Translations under genes and position numbers: made by a program
Shown here: one piece after another, positions 43,762 through 53,235 of the stretch
Layout: every line of letters starts with the position of its first letter
Numbering within the stretch: the stretch's first letter is position 1
Assembly (NCBI GenBank): GCA_964444835.1
Contig: CAYUIT010000001.1
Span: 124,001-188,000, forward strand
DNA: 64,000 nucleotides
DNA from: CADEED01 sp964444835
Lineage (GTDB): Bacteria; Pseudomonadota; Gammaproteobacteria; Steroidobacterales; Steroidobacteraceae
Reading direction: 5' to 3'
Notes under the pieces: model-generated
Told to the model about the DNA's origin: nothing
Databases searched by the model: none
The model's input: the letters and a program-made list of their open reading frames with translations, nothing else

Positions 43762-44130
43762 CTACGGCAATACCAATTTCGAGACCGCATCCAGCAGAAC
43801 TTGCGGCTGAAACGGCTTGACGATCCACGCTTTGGCACCAGCGGCACGACCTTGCTGCTTCATGTCTTCACCGGCCTCAGTCGTTAGCATGATGACGGGA
43901 GTGAAGCGGCAGGTCGGATGCGCCTTGACGGCCTTCAGGAATTCAATGCCGTTCATGATCGGCATATTGACGTCGCTGATAATCAAATTCAGCTTGCCAG
44001 CGCCCAGTGCTGCAACGCCCTCTTGACCGTTCGTGGCTTCGACGGTCTCGTACCCTGCGCGGCGCAGGGCGATGCCAGCGACTTGACGGACAGAGGCAGA
44101 GTCGTCCACTAACAAGATTCGTTTTGCCAT
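43762..44130 (-). CDS. cheY: CheY-type response regulator
   Basis: A 122-residue single-domain receiver. Acidic pair Asp9-Asp10, phosphoacceptor Asp53 (ISDVNMPIMNG), Thr83/84 (MLTTE) and Lys105 (VKPFQP) are all in place. It has no output domain, so it must act by binding a target. Since no flagellar motor gene is nearby, the target could be the Tad pilus or something encoded elsewhere. Confidence 0.94.
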   Translation of the reverse strand: MAKRILLVDDSASVRQVAGIALRRAGYETVEATNGQEGVAALGAGKLNLIISDVNMPIMNGIEFLKAVKAHPTCRFTPVIMLTTEAGEDMKQQGRAAGAKAWIVKPFQPQVLLDAVSKLVLP

Positions 44131-44141
44131 GATGTGCCTGC

Positions 44142-45116
44142 CTAGAAAAAGGTTGCTGCAGTGGGTGCGACAGCCGCTGCATCCATGCCGTCGTGGATTC
44201 GACGCTGTTCATCCGTTGTATAGGTGGCCGCCATTTGTTCGAGCTGTGCGTCGCTACTGGACGACCCCGTCGCAGCCGCCGCCGCGTCCATCGTGCTGAA
44301 CTGGCGCATCGTGTGCGTCAACTGCGCGAGAATCTGCGAAACGCGATCCTGAAATTGCAGCTGCACCAGCGACGCTTCGACTTCGTCACGAATCTGGGCG
44401 CTGTCGTTCCGCACGCTTTGCGCAGCTTGTGCCGCGGACTCCATCCGCTCCCGCTGCCGCTGCATGACCGCGCGAATATTCTGCTCCGACTTCTGAATCG
44501 CCTCGTGATCAAGCCCCGCGACGGAGCGGTTACGCTCCGCGATCTTCAGTAGCGCCGCATTGATGTCGCCGACCCGCTGATTGATGTTTTGGCCGGTCTC
44601 GCGCGACGCTGCCGATAGCAACCGCACTTCGTGGGCCACGACGGCGAATCCTTTACCTGCGTCGCCTGCGTGCGCGGCTTGAATCGCCGCATTGACCGAT
44701 AGCATGTTCGTTTGGAAAGCGATCTGCCGCACCGACTCCGCCATCTTTTGGAGCTCAGCCGTGCGTGACACGATGGCGTTGATCTCCTCCGTCAGCGCGT
44801 TGCGGCTCGCTTGCATCGTTCGCAGGGCGTTGATGACCTCACCGAGGAATTCCTCCGCCTGATCCGCATCGCGATTGGCGTCCTGCGCTTGGCGATCCGA
44901 GTGGGATTGAGAACTGCCAATCGTGCGGTCGAGGCGCTCGACGATGCCACCAAAGCTCGTGGTCAACGCCGTCACCGCACGTTCGATCTGTTCACGAACG
45001 TTGTCGAGTTGTCGTGCCCAAATGCCAATCACGCGTCCGCCAGCGCCCTCAAGGGTTTCGCTGGCAGGCTGCGCGACATCGACAAGGGCTTGTCTCGTCG
45101 TAGACAAGGAACTCAT
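44142..45116 (-). CDS. Soluble MCP-like protein with CheZ-type DxxxQ motif
   Basis: A 324-residue cytoplasmic protein with no membrane helix. An MCP signalling domain lies at about 90-200 (QTNMLSVNAAIQAAHAGDAG). A second helical part carries QLQFQDRVSQIL (Asp257, Gln261), matching the FQDxxxQ active site of the CheY-phosphate phosphatase CheZ. An Ala/Gly/Ser linker and a terminal helix follow, as CheZ has. No separate cheZ, cheC or cheX is seen. It is the first gene of the operon, 11 bases before cheY. The MCP domain is certain; phosphatase activity is inferred. Confidence 0.85.
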   Translation of the reverse strand: MSSLSTTRQALVDVAQPASETLEGAGGRVIGIWARQLDNVREQIERAVTALTTSFGGIVERLDRTIGSSQSHSDRQAQDANRDADQAEEFLGEVINALRTMQASRNALTEEINAIVSRTAELQKMAESVRQIAFQTNMLSVNAAIQAAHAGDAGKGFAVVAHEVRLLSAASRETGQNINQRVGDINAALLKIAERNRSVAGLDHEAIQKSEQNIRAVMQRQRERMESAAQAAQSVRNDSAQIRDEVEASLVQLQFQDRVSQILAQLTHTMRQFSTMDAAAAATGSSSSDAQLEQMAATYTTDEQRRIHDGMDAAAVAPTAATFF

Positions 45117-45424
45117 GACGTACGCCTGCTCAACTGTTGCCGACCGCTCGTGGTTGATCGGCTAAAGCTCCTTGCGCTAAAGAGCTGAACGTTGGTCACG
45201 CAGCGAGGTGAGACGTAGATCACGTCCGAACGCGCGGTAGTCAGGGAACACCTGAGACAATTTGTCGCAGAGGCACCATTCGCGGGCATGCTTGCTCGCC
45301 GACCCCTCCAGCGTATTATCCAAGACGAATCTCGCGTTACTTGGAATCAGCCAGGGCCGAGGCTCGCCGGTGCAGCAGCGCCGTGTTGTTCCAAAACGAA
45401 GCATCCAAAAGACGAGGGGGATGA
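45117..45424. other. 308-base region between chemosensory operon and TonB receptor
   Basis: The divergent control region has no convincing ORF. On the minus strand GCCGATCA (45162-45155) resembles the -10 half of a FliA (sigma-28) promoter, but no TAAA-type -35 lies at the right distance. The plus strand has GAGGGGG just before the receptor start at 45425. Confidence 0.5.
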
Positions 45425-47716
45425 ATGCAACGCACATCCATGCGGACCGCCACGGCGGTCTTGACGGGCATTCTCATGGCGACAACCGCTGTCGCCCAAC
45501 AAGGCACCGACGATACGGCTCTGGAGGAGATCACCGTTTTCGCCGAGCGCAAGGCCGAAGGCCAGAGCTTGCGCGAGGTGCCGATGGCGGTCTCCGTCGT
45601 CAATGGCAGCATCATCGACGAGGCACGGCTGCAAGACGTGGTAGATATCGGACGCCTCTCGCCTAACACCCAACTCGATCCCGTCGGTACATTCCCGGGT
45701 TTTTCTAACTTCTCGATTCGCGGTGTCGGTAATTCGAATAGCACACGCTCGATCGATTCTCCGGTCAACATCATTCAAGACGGGATGGTCATCGACTACC
45801 AGGCCGGCGCGGTGCTCGACGCATTCGATCTCGAAAGCGTCGAGATTCTGCGTGGGCCCCAAGGTGTGTTGTTTGGTCGCAATGCCTCGGGCGGCGCGGT
45901 GGTATTGCGCTCCCGGCGACCGACCGGCGAGTTCAAAGGCCACTTCGATTTCGCGCTGACGAACGCCAGCGGCTTCAATACCAACGCCGCACTCGAAGGC
46001 TCGCTCTCGGACACGGTAGCGGCGCGCGTGGCCGTGATGACTCGTAAGCACGACGGACTCATCAAGAACACTCTGAAAGGTACGTTCGTCGCCGTTCCCA
46101 ACTGCCCGCCGGCCCCCATTCCGGTCGGCACCCTTTGTAACGTCAATAACATCACCGGCGCCGGCGTCAATCACGGCACTGGCCGAATTTCTGGCATCGA
46201 TCGCATCGTCATCCGTCCAACTGTTGTGTTTACGCCGAGCGAAACGTTCAAAGTTACGTTGCTTACGCAATACCAGAACTACGACGATGGCGGCGGCGTC
46301 GCGCGCGCGGTCATTCCTGATAACGCCGTATTGCAGAACCAGCAACGTTTGTGGGGCTTCACACCGAATCCGGGAGAATATGAGACGAACGTGGGCGAGA
46401 CCGGCTACACGGAAATCGAAGCGTGGCACGCGATCGGCGAGTTCGAGTGGGACGTCGCCGGAGGCACTTGGACGACGATCGCCGCTTATCGCGACCTGGA
46501 ATACCGCGCGACGCTGCATGTATCGGGAGATCCATTCGATACGCTGGTCTTCCCGAACAATGTCGAGAAAGCCGACCAAACCAGCATCGAGACACGATTC
46601 AACGGCAGCTTCAATGACAACATCGACTTCTTGGTCGGCGCGTTCTGGTTAGACGCCAAGGCCGATGTGCGCGAGCGGCGCGAGAGCCGCACGAACACGT
46701 CAACGGCGATCACCTACTTCGATTCGCCGTGGACGCAAGACTCCGTGTCACGCGCCATCTTTGCGAACCTCGACTGGCGCTTCAATGATTCGTGGTCGGC
46801 TTCTGCAGGCGTTCGTTACACGAAGGACAGCAAGGACATATCGTTGCGTCCGCTCGTGAGCTGCGGCACCACGCCTACCGGATGTGATGCGCTCGCGTTT
46901 ATCGACGATTCGCGCGATTGGTCCAACACATCGCCGCGCTTCGTCTTGAAGTATGCTCCGACGGCCGACATGAACTGGTACCTGAGCTGGTCGAAAGGCT
47001 ATCGCTCTGGTAACTACAACGCCCGCACGGGCAGTGCGCAGGTTCTGCGGACACCTGCCAATCCGGAGACTAACAAGTCGACGGAGCTGGGTTTCAAGGG
47101 CGAGTGGCTCGATCGTCGCCTGCGCACGAATGTCGCCATTTTTCACGCTGACTACACCGACATCCAACGGACCGCGACCGTGTTGAATTCCGTGCCGTCC
47201 ATCTCGACGCTCACCAACGCGGGCAAAGCAACGATCAAAGGCATTGAGCTCGATGCGTCTTGGTTGGTGACCGATTCGTTGCGGTTTGATTTCGGCTACG
47301 GTAAGACGGACGCGTCCTACGACGAGTTGCTCGGCATCACGTGCCCGCCGTGCGGCGACAAGACCAGCCCCACGGAACTGGAGTTCGACAAGCTAGCGCC
47401 GTGGACTGCACACGTCGCCGTCACGCACAAGGCACAGATTGGCAACGGTGAATTGTCGACGCGGATTGCCTATTCCCGTCGCCCCGAGTACGACACCGAT
47501 TTCCGCAACACCGTCGCGCTGCGGCAAGAAGCCTTCGGCCTCCTCGATGCCAGCGTGAACTATGACTTGGGCGATTGGAACCTATCCGTGTTCGGGCGCA
47601 ATCTGCAGAACACCGAGTTCGTCGATATCATCTCGCTCGGCCTCGGCTACCAAGCCTATGGTGGCCAGCCACGCACGTATGGCGTGTCGATCGGCCGCTC
47701 GTTTGGTAACAACTGA
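45425..47716 (+). CDS. TonB-dependent outer-membrane receptor
   Basis: A 763-residue importer of large or scarce substrates. A signal peptide ends at VAQQG. A TonB-box-like segment EEITVFAERK is followed by the plug (about 45-170, with SIRGVGNSN and VEILRGPQGVLFGRNASGGAV) and a 22-strand barrel. The C-terminal strand ends TYGVSIGRSFGNN with an aromatic near the end. No FecA-type signalling extension is present. It is complete, unlike the remnant at 2715-3150. The old-yellow-enzyme gene starts 28 bases later, so a common substrate is likely. Confidence 0.93.
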   Translation: MQRTSMRTATAVLTGILMATTAVAQQGTDDTALEEITVFAERKAEGQSLREVPMAVSVVNGSIIDEARLQDVVDIGRLSPNTQLDPVGTFPGFSNFSIRGVGNSNSTRSIDSPVNIIQDGMVIDYQAGAVLDAFDLESVEILRGPQGVLFGRNASGGAVVLRSRRPTGEFKGHFDFALTNASGFNTNAALEGSLSDTVAARVAVMTRKHDGLIKNTLKGTFVAVPNCPPAPIPVGTLCNVNNITGAGVNHGTGRISGIDRIVIRPTVVFTPSETFKVTLLTQYQNYDDGGGVARAVIPDNAVLQNQQRLWGFTPNPGEYETNVGETGYTEIEAWHAIGEFEWDVAGGTWTTIAAYRDLEYRATLHVSGDPFDTLVFPNNVEKADQTSIETRFNGSFNDNIDFLVGAFWLDAKADVRERRESRTNTSTAITYFDSPWTQDSVSRAIFANLDWRFNDSWSASAGVRYTKDSKDISLRPLVSCGTTPTGCDALAFIDDSRDWSNTSPRFVLKYAPTADMNWYLSWSKGYRSGNYNARTGSAQVLRTPANPETNKSTELGFKGEWLDRRLRTNVAIFHADYTDIQRTATVLNSVPSISTLTNAGKATIKGIELDASWLVTDSLRFDFGYGKTDASYDELLGITCPPCGDKTSPTELEFDKLAPWTAHVAVTHKAQIGNGELSTRIAYSRRPEYDTDFRNTVALRQEAFGLLDASVNYDLGDWNLSVFGRNLQNTEFVDIISLGLGYQAYGGQPRTYGVSIGRSFGNN

Positions 47717-47744
47717 TCGCGAAGACGCGGAACGGAGCGTACTG

Positions 47745-48848
47745 ATGTCGATGTTGTTCGCGCCGTTGCGCTGTCGTCAGTTGACGCTGCGCAATCGCAT
47801 CGTCATGGCACCGATGACGCGGGAGGCCGCGATCGATGGCAAGGCCACGTTGGCGATGGCTAACTACTACCAACGCCGTGCTCAGGGTGGTACGGCGTTG
47901 ATCATTACCGAGGGCGCACCTCCCGATTTCGCTGGCACTTTCAATCCGCACGTTCCATTGTTCTATGGCGACGACGCGTTGGCAGCTTGGCGCCCGGTGG
48001 TCGAGCACGTGCACGCAGCGGGCTCGGCAATCTTTGCGCAGCTGTGGCACGTCGGTGCGTTTGAGCCATCCATGATCGGAATGCGCGAGGGGTTCGCGAC
48101 GCCTCCGGTCCGTTTGAGCCCGTCTGGACTCGCCGCACCTGGTCGTCCGTCCGGAAAGGCCATGGACCTCGGTGACATTGCGCGAACGATCGACGCATTT
48201 GCCACCGCGACACGCGCGGCAGTCGCACTCGGCTTCGACGGAGTCGAGATTCACGGCGCGCACGGGTACCTGCCCGACCAATTTCTTTGGAGCGGCACGA
48301 ATCAACGCCACGACGGCTATGGCGGGAGCTTGGCCGCTCGCGTGCGATTCGTCGCCGAACTCATCGCTGCCTGTCGACGCGAGTGCTCCGATCGAGTGCT
48401 TTCGCTGCGCATTTCCCAATGGAAGCAGCTCGATTACTCCGCGCAAATCGCTGCAACACCTGACGAACTCGCGGCGATCGTGCAGCCGCTCGCGGATGCT
48501 GGGGTTGATCTGTTTCATTGCAGTACCCGTCGGTATTGGGACCCCGCGTTCGCGGGCAGCGATCTCTCTTTTGCGGGCTGGGTACGAAAGCTCACGGGGC
48601 GACCCACCATCGCTGTGGGTTCGGTGACCTTGGGAACCGATCTCAAAGCGGCGGGCGGTCGCGAGTTCGCACAGATCGAACCGGGACAGATTGCAGACCT
48701 CGAACAGCGTCTCGCACGACAGGAGTTCGATTTGGTCGCGCTCGGTCGCGCACTGCTCGCAAATCCTGATTGGGCGAACAATGTCGAAGCCGGGCTAACG
48801 ACCGAGCTACGGCCATTCTCGAAGACACACCTGGAGTCGCTGACTTGA
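47745..48848 (+). CDS. NADH:flavin oxidoreductase (old yellow enzyme family)
   Basis: A 367-residue FMN TIM-barrel ene-reductase. The active-site His pair is in GVEIHGAHGYLPDQFLWSGTN, followed by the family block RHDGYGGS. The start ATG 47745 has GGAG eight bases upstream; the open frame from 47562 lies inside the receptor gene and is not used. It reduces activated C=C bonds of enones or similar substrates. It is in an operon with the TonB receptor. Confidence 0.9.
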   Translation: MSMLFAPLRCRQLTLRNRIVMAPMTREAAIDGKATLAMANYYQRRAQGGTALIITEGAPPDFAGTFNPHVPLFYGDDALAAWRPVVEHVHAAGSAIFAQLWHVGAFEPSMIGMREGFATPPVRLSPSGLAAPGRPSGKAMDLGDIARTIDAFATATRAAVALGFDGVEIHGAHGYLPDQFLWSGTNQRHDGYGGSLAARVRFVAELIAACRRECSDRVLSLRISQWKQLDYSAQIAATPDELAAIVQPLADAGVDLFHCSTRRYWDPAFAGSDLSFAGWVRKLTGRPTIAVGSVTLGTDLKAAGGREFAQIEPGQIADLEQRLARQEFDLVALGRALLANPDWANNVEAGLTTELRPFSKTHLESLT

Positions 48849-48947
48849 GCGACCCGACGCCGAGCAGCGTACACTCGCGCGAGTCCCGCCCGAGCGTGTG
48901 ACAAGGCTCGGCGCGCTGAAGTATTTCGGTTCAAAGGTTCAATCGCG

Positions 48948-49802
48948 ATGATTGTCATGTTGATTCAGATTGCTCTCGCCGTCGCCGCCCTGGTGCTGAT
49001 CGCAGCGTGGGCACAAGCCTGGCGTCGCGCGCCAGCGCCCAAGGCCCCCAGCACGGAAGCCGTCGGCGTGGGCGCAGTCACTAACTTCTTCGATACGCTC
49101 GGCATCGGGTCATTCGCGCCGACGACTTCCTGGATCAAGTTCCGTCGCGCAGTTCCGGACGGCGATATCCCGGGCACACTGAATCTCGGCCACGCGCTCC
49201 CGACGATCACGCAAGCCCTCGTCTTCATCGCGATCGTCGCCGTCGCACCGGTCTTGTTGATCAGTTGCATCGTAGCCGCCGTCGTCGGCGCATTGGTAGG
49301 CGCCCGAGTCGTGGCGCGCTTGCCGGTGCGCGTCGTGCGCATGGGCATGGGAATCGCCTTACTCGTCGCAGCGGGCCTATTCGCAGCTGCCAATCTTGGC
49401 TTGGCGCCTGGCGGCGGCACCGCAACCGACCTCGCGGGGACGCGATTCATCGTCGCTGTCGTTCTGCATGTGTTGTTAGGCGCCTTGATGACGCTCGGCA
49501 TCGGCCTGTACGCGCCGTCGCTCATCTTTCTCAGTCTGCTGGGCCTCGACCCCAAAGCGGCCTTCCCGATCATGATGGGTGCGTGCGCGTTTCTGATGCC
49601 GGCGGGTAGCCTCGAATTCATGCGCGCGCAGAAAGTCTCGCATCGCTTCGCACTCGGACTCGCACTCGGCGGTATCCCCGCCGTGCTCGTCGCCGCGTTC
49701 CTCGTCAAGTCACTGCCGCTCGAGACATTGCGCTGGGGCGTAGTGGTCGTGGTGATCATCGCCGCCGTGCAAATGCTGCGCAGCGCGCGTCGCGATTCGT
49801 AG
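48948..49802 (+). CDS. TSUP (TauE/SafE) family membrane transporter
   Basis: A 284-residue polytopic protein with about eight hydrophobic helices. It has the two-repeat layout of sulfite-exporter TauE/SafE proteins (FFDTLGIGSFAPTTSWIKF, a conserved N-repeat region). Known substrates in the family are sulfite, sulfoacetate and other small organosulfonates; this member's substrate is unknown. It is 99 bases after the old yellow enzyme and convergent with the SDR. Confidence 0.85.
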   Translation: MIVMLIQIALAVAALVLIAAWAQAWRRAPAPKAPSTEAVGVGAVTNFFDTLGIGSFAPTTSWIKFRRAVPDGDIPGTLNLGHALPTITQALVFIAIVAVAPVLLISCIVAAVVGALVGARVVARLPVRVVRMGMGIALLVAAGLFAAANLGLAPGGGTATDLAGTRFIVAVVLHVLLGALMTLGIGLYAPSLIFLSLLGLDPKAAFPIMMGACAFLMPAGSLEFMRAQKVSHRFALGLALGGIPAVLVAAFLVKSLPLETLRWGVVVVVIIAAVQMLRSARRDS

Positions 49803-49805
49803 GGG

Positions 49806-50558
49806 CTATTGCGCGGTAAACCCGCCGTCCACGCTCAAGATCGAGCCTTGGCACAAGGTGGAATCGTCGGACGCGAAGAACAGAATCGCGCCCGCGACCT
49901 CGGCAGATGTACCCATGCGCCCGATCGGCATTACGCCTCTCAGCATCGCTTGAGCCGCTTGCTGATCGGGCATCAGCCGCGTCCAGCGTTCCATCATCGG
50001 AGTCTCAATGACGCCTGGACAGACACAGTTGAAACGCACGCCCGATTTCGCCAATTCAATGGCCATGTCGCGCGTGAAAACGACGAGACCGCCCTTCGCG
50101 GCACCGTAAGCGGTGGACAGTGGAAAGCCCACGAGGCCATTCAACGACGACACGTTGATCACGCTTCCCGACCCACGCTTCACCATATGTGGCACGACGT
50201 GTTTGCACAATAACCAGGGTCCTTTGAGATCGGTCTCCAGCACCATGTCCCATTCGTCAGCGGTTGTTTGGTCGTAGGCTCGATTGAGTTCGCTGCCCGC
50301 GTTATTCACGAGCACATCGATTTGCCCCCACAGATCCATCGCACGCTGCGCCACGGCGATCGCGCTCGCCTCTTGGCGCACGTCGCACTGCACCGCCGCA
50401 GCAGCCGAACCCAGTTGCTTTGCGAGCGCTTCTGCGGCAGCGATGTTCCGATCGGCGATCAGTACCTTGCTACCCTCTGCGACGAAACGCCGCACGGTCG
50501 CCTCACCGATGCCGCTGGCGCCGCCGGTTACGATGCTCGTCTTGCCTTGCAGTCTCAT
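49806..50558 (-). CDS. SDR family oxidoreductase
   Basis: A 250-residue classical short-chain dehydrogenase. The cofactor motif VTGGASGIGEATV is followed by NNAG. The catalytic Ser is in NVSSLNG and the Tyr-Lys in YGAAKGG. The C-terminal CQGSILSVDGGFTAQ is typical of glucose/3-oxoacyl-type reductases. Its ATG faces the DUF4105 gene across 84 bases. It shares its fold but not close sequence with the SDR at 1000-1800. Confidence 0.88.
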   Translation of the reverse strand: MRLQGKTSIVTGGASGIGEATVRRFVAEGSKVLIADRNIAAAEALAKQLGSAAAAVQCDVRQEASAIAVAQRAMDLWGQIDVLVNNAGSELNRAYDQTTADEWDMVLETDLKGPWLLCKHVVPHMVKRGSGSVINVSSLNGLVGFPLSTAYGAAKGGLVVFTRDMAIELAKSGVRFNCVCPGVIETPMMERWTRLMPDQQAAQAMLRGVMPIGRMGTSAEVAGAILFFASDDSTLCQGSILSVDGGFTAQ

Positions 50559-50642
50559 GGATTGTCCCCTCTTGGCTCGATGAATCGATTGTGAGACTCG
50601 GCATGGTACCGCACGGAAGCGGATGCGCTAGCATCGTGGCGC

Positions 50643-51509
50643 ATGATGCAACCCCGGCCCCGCCATCGCCGCGTACTGCGTGCTGTCGCCTACGCCATCA
50701 CGGCATTATTGGTCGGCCAGCTCTTGTTGATCGCGCTGATTCGGCCGCAGAACGAGCGCGACTGGTCGCCCGATCAAGCGCGCTTGGCCACCGCCCGCAT
50801 CGACGGCGATTCGGTCGAGATTCACAACGTTCGCAATGCCGTGTATCGCTCGACGACCGACTACGACGTTCGCTGGGAAACACGCGCCTACGATCTGCGA
50901 CAACTTGAAACGGTGTGGTTCATCGTCGAGCCCTTCGCAGATTGGCGCGGTCCCGCGCACACGATGTTGAGTTTCGGCTTTGCGGACGGGCGCTATCTGG
51001 CCGTGTCGGTCGAGATTCGCAAAGAGCGTGGTGAAGCTTTTTCACCGCTCAAGGGCCTGCTACGACAATACGAGATAGCATATGTCGTCGGCGATGAGCG
51101 CGATCTCATTGGTGTGCGCGCCAACCATCGCGGCGACGCCGTGTACTTGTACCCCGTGCGTGCGACGGCCGATCAGCGCCGTGCACTATTCCTGTCCTTA
51201 CTCACGCGGACGAACGAGCTTGCGCAGCAGCCTGAGTTCTACCACACGCTCACTAACAACTGTACGTCGAGCATCGTCGATCACATCGAACACATCGCCC
51301 CGGGCAGCATTCCCTGGTCGCCTCGCACGATATTGCCCGCCTACTCCGACGACCTGGCATTCGATCTCGGGTTGATCGACACGGACTTGCCACGCGACGA
51401 ATACCGAGCGCAACACCAGATCAACGAATTGGCCCGCCAGTACGCCGATGCGCCCGATTTCTCCGCAGGCATTCGCGGGCAGGCAGCCACACGCTCGCCA
51501 TCCCCATGA
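50643..51509 (+). CDS. DUF4105 (Lnb N-terminal type) membrane protein
   Basis: A 288-residue protein with one N-terminal membrane anchor (about 11-32) and a periplasmic DUF4105 domain. The diagnostic block is TLTNNCTSSIVDHI, whose cysteine corresponds to the catalytic one in the lipoprotein N-acyltransferase Lnb. RGPAHTMLSFGF and the IRKERGEAFSP segment are also family-like. Enzymatic activity for Gram-negative members is not established. Confidence 0.82.
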   Translation: MMQPRPRHRRVLRAVAYAITALLVGQLLLIALIRPQNERDWSPDQARLATARIDGDSVEIHNVRNAVYRSTTDYDVRWETRAYDLRQLETVWFIVEPFADWRGPAHTMLSFGFADGRYLAVSVEIRKERGEAFSPLKGLLRQYEIAYVVGDERDLIGVRANHRGDAVYLYPVRATADQRRALFLSLLTRTNELAQQPEFYHTLTNNCTSSIVDHIEHIAPGSIPWSPRTILPAYSDDLAFDLGLIDTDLPRDEYRAQHQINELARQYADAPDFSAGIRGQAATRSPSP

Positions 51510-51617
51510 CGGAATCGAGCGACAATCGGCGCCAAAACAGGCGATAATCCGCGCCCCAACCGCTAGACCACCCCCAGTCGCGCTGCGGATGGGCCCTGCA
51601 CTCAGCGTTAAAGATTC

Positions 51618-53222
51618 ATGCTCTCGACCACCAACCTCGCGATTCAATTCGAAGCCAAGCCCCTGTTCGAAAACGTGACCGTCAAGTTTGGCGGCGGCAA
51701 CCGCTATGGGTTGATCGGCGCGAACGGCTGCGGCAAATCGACGCTCATGAAGATCTTGGGGGGCGAACTCGAGCCGAGCGCGGGCGAGGTGGTCCTCCAG
51801 GCCGGCATGCGCCTCGGCAAGCTGAATCAGAACCAGTTCGCGTACGAGGATGAGCGCGTGCTCGATGTCGTCATGCAAGGCCATGTCGAGATGTGGCAAG
51901 CCATGCGACAGCGCGACGCGATCTACAGCAATCCCGACGCAACCGACGCCGACTACATGCGCGCTGCCGAGCTCGAAGCGCGCTTTGCGGAATACGGGGG
52001 ATACACCGCCGAGGCGCGTGCGGGAGCGATTCTCATCGATGCCGGTATCGATGAGTCAAAGCATCAGGGCACCATGCGCGAACTGCCGCCCGGCTTGAAG
52101 CTGCGTGTCTTGCTCGCGCAAGCGCTGTTCTCGAGCCCCGATGTGCTACTGCTCGATGAACCTACTAACAACCTAGATATCCATTCGATCGGCTGGCTCG
52201 AGCGCACACTCAACGCCTACGACGTGACCATGATCATCATCAGTCACGATCGTCATTTCTTGAACAATGTCTGTACGCACATCGCTGACCTCGACTATCA
52301 GCAAGTCAAGATCTACCCCGGCAACTACGACGACTTCATGCTTGCCTCCGTACAAGCGCGGCAGCGTGTCGAGGCCGCGAACGCCAAAGCGAAAGACAAG
52401 ATCTCGGACTTGCAAGAGTTCGTGCGGCGCTTCTCGGCCAATGCGTCGAAAGCGCGGCAAGCGACATCGCGCAAGCGCCAACTCGAGAAGATCAAGATCG
52501 AGGAGATCAAGCCCTCGACGCGTCAAAATCCCTATATTCGTTTCGAGCAGAAGGTGAAGCTGCACCGCTCGGCAGTGACGGTCGAGGGACTGACGTTTCG
52601 CTATCCCGGCACCGATACAGATGTCCTCCACAACCTGAACTTCACGATCGAAGCCGGTCAACGAGTCGCCGTCATCGGGCCGAATGGCATTGGCAAGAGC
52701 ACCTTGATGCGTTGTCTCGCCGGCGAGTTACCGCCGACGCGCGGTCGCATCGCATGGGTCGAGAACGCACAACCCGGCTACATGCCGCAAGATCCACAAG
52801 CGGAATTCGAACCCGGCGTCGACCTATTCACCTGGATGTCGCAGTACACCGGCAAAGCAGACGACGATCAACTCGTACGCGGCACGCTAGGCCGACTGCT
52901 GTTCTCGGGTGATGAAGCGAAGAAACAAGTGCAAGTGCTTTCCGGCGGCGAGAAAGGCCGCATGATCTACGGCAAGCTCATCCTGACGAAGCCGAATGTG
53001 ATGCTGCTCGATGAGCCCACCAACCATATGGACATGGAGACGATCGAGTCGCTGCAGCTCGCCCTCGAGAAGTATGTCGGCACACTGATCTTCGTGTCGC
53101 ACGACCGCGAGTTTGTCGGCAGTCTCGCGAATCGCGTCATCGAGCTTCGACCAGGCGGCGATATAACCGACTTCCGAGGCAGTTACGACGAATACCTCGC
53201 AACCCACGGCTTAGAGTCGTAA
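51618..53222 (+). CDS. ABC-F family ATPase (YbiT-like)
   Basis: A 534-residue soluble protein with two ABC cassettes and no membrane helices, acting on ribosomes. Walker A motifs are GANGCGKST and GPNGIGKST. Signature 1 is degenerate (LPPGLKLRVLLAQALF), as in the YbiT branch, and signature 2 is canonical LSGGEKGR. Both LLLDEPTN Walker B segments and the SHDR switch regions are present. The linker (about 240-310) is charged. It ends 13 bases from the convergent PrnB-like gene. Confidence 0.92.
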   Translation: MLSTTNLAIQFEAKPLFENVTVKFGGGNRYGLIGANGCGKSTLMKILGGELEPSAGEVVLQAGMRLGKLNQNQFAYEDERVLDVVMQGHVEMWQAMRQRDAIYSNPDATDADYMRAAELEARFAEYGGYTAEARAGAILIDAGIDESKHQGTMRELPPGLKLRVLLAQALFSSPDVLLLDEPTNNLDIHSIGWLERTLNAYDVTMIIISHDRHFLNNVCTHIADLDYQQVKIYPGNYDDFMLASVQARQRVEAANAKAKDKISDLQEFVRRFSANASKARQATSRKRQLEKIKIEEIKPSTRQNPYIRFEQKVKLHRSAVTVEGLTFRYPGTDTDVLHNLNFTIEAGQRVAVIGPNGIGKSTLMRCLAGELPPTRGRIAWVENAQPGYMPQDPQAEFEPGVDLFTWMSQYTGKADDDQLVRGTLGRLLFSGDEAKKQVQVLSGGEKGRMIYGKLILTKPNVMLLDEPTNHMDMETIESLQLALEKYVGTLIFVSHDREFVGSLANRVIELRPGGDITDFRGSYDEYLATHGLES

Positions 53223-53235
53223 GCGCTACCGCGCG

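Noticed and set aside
45155..45162. FliA (sigma-28) promoter before the chemosensory operon
   Set aside because: Only the -10 half GCCGATCA is present; no TAAA-type -35 at the right spacing.
51618..53222. Degenerate first ABC signature (LPPGLKLR) as possible inactivation
   Set aside because: YbiT-type ABC-F proteins normally carry such a degenerate first signature; Walker motifs are intact.
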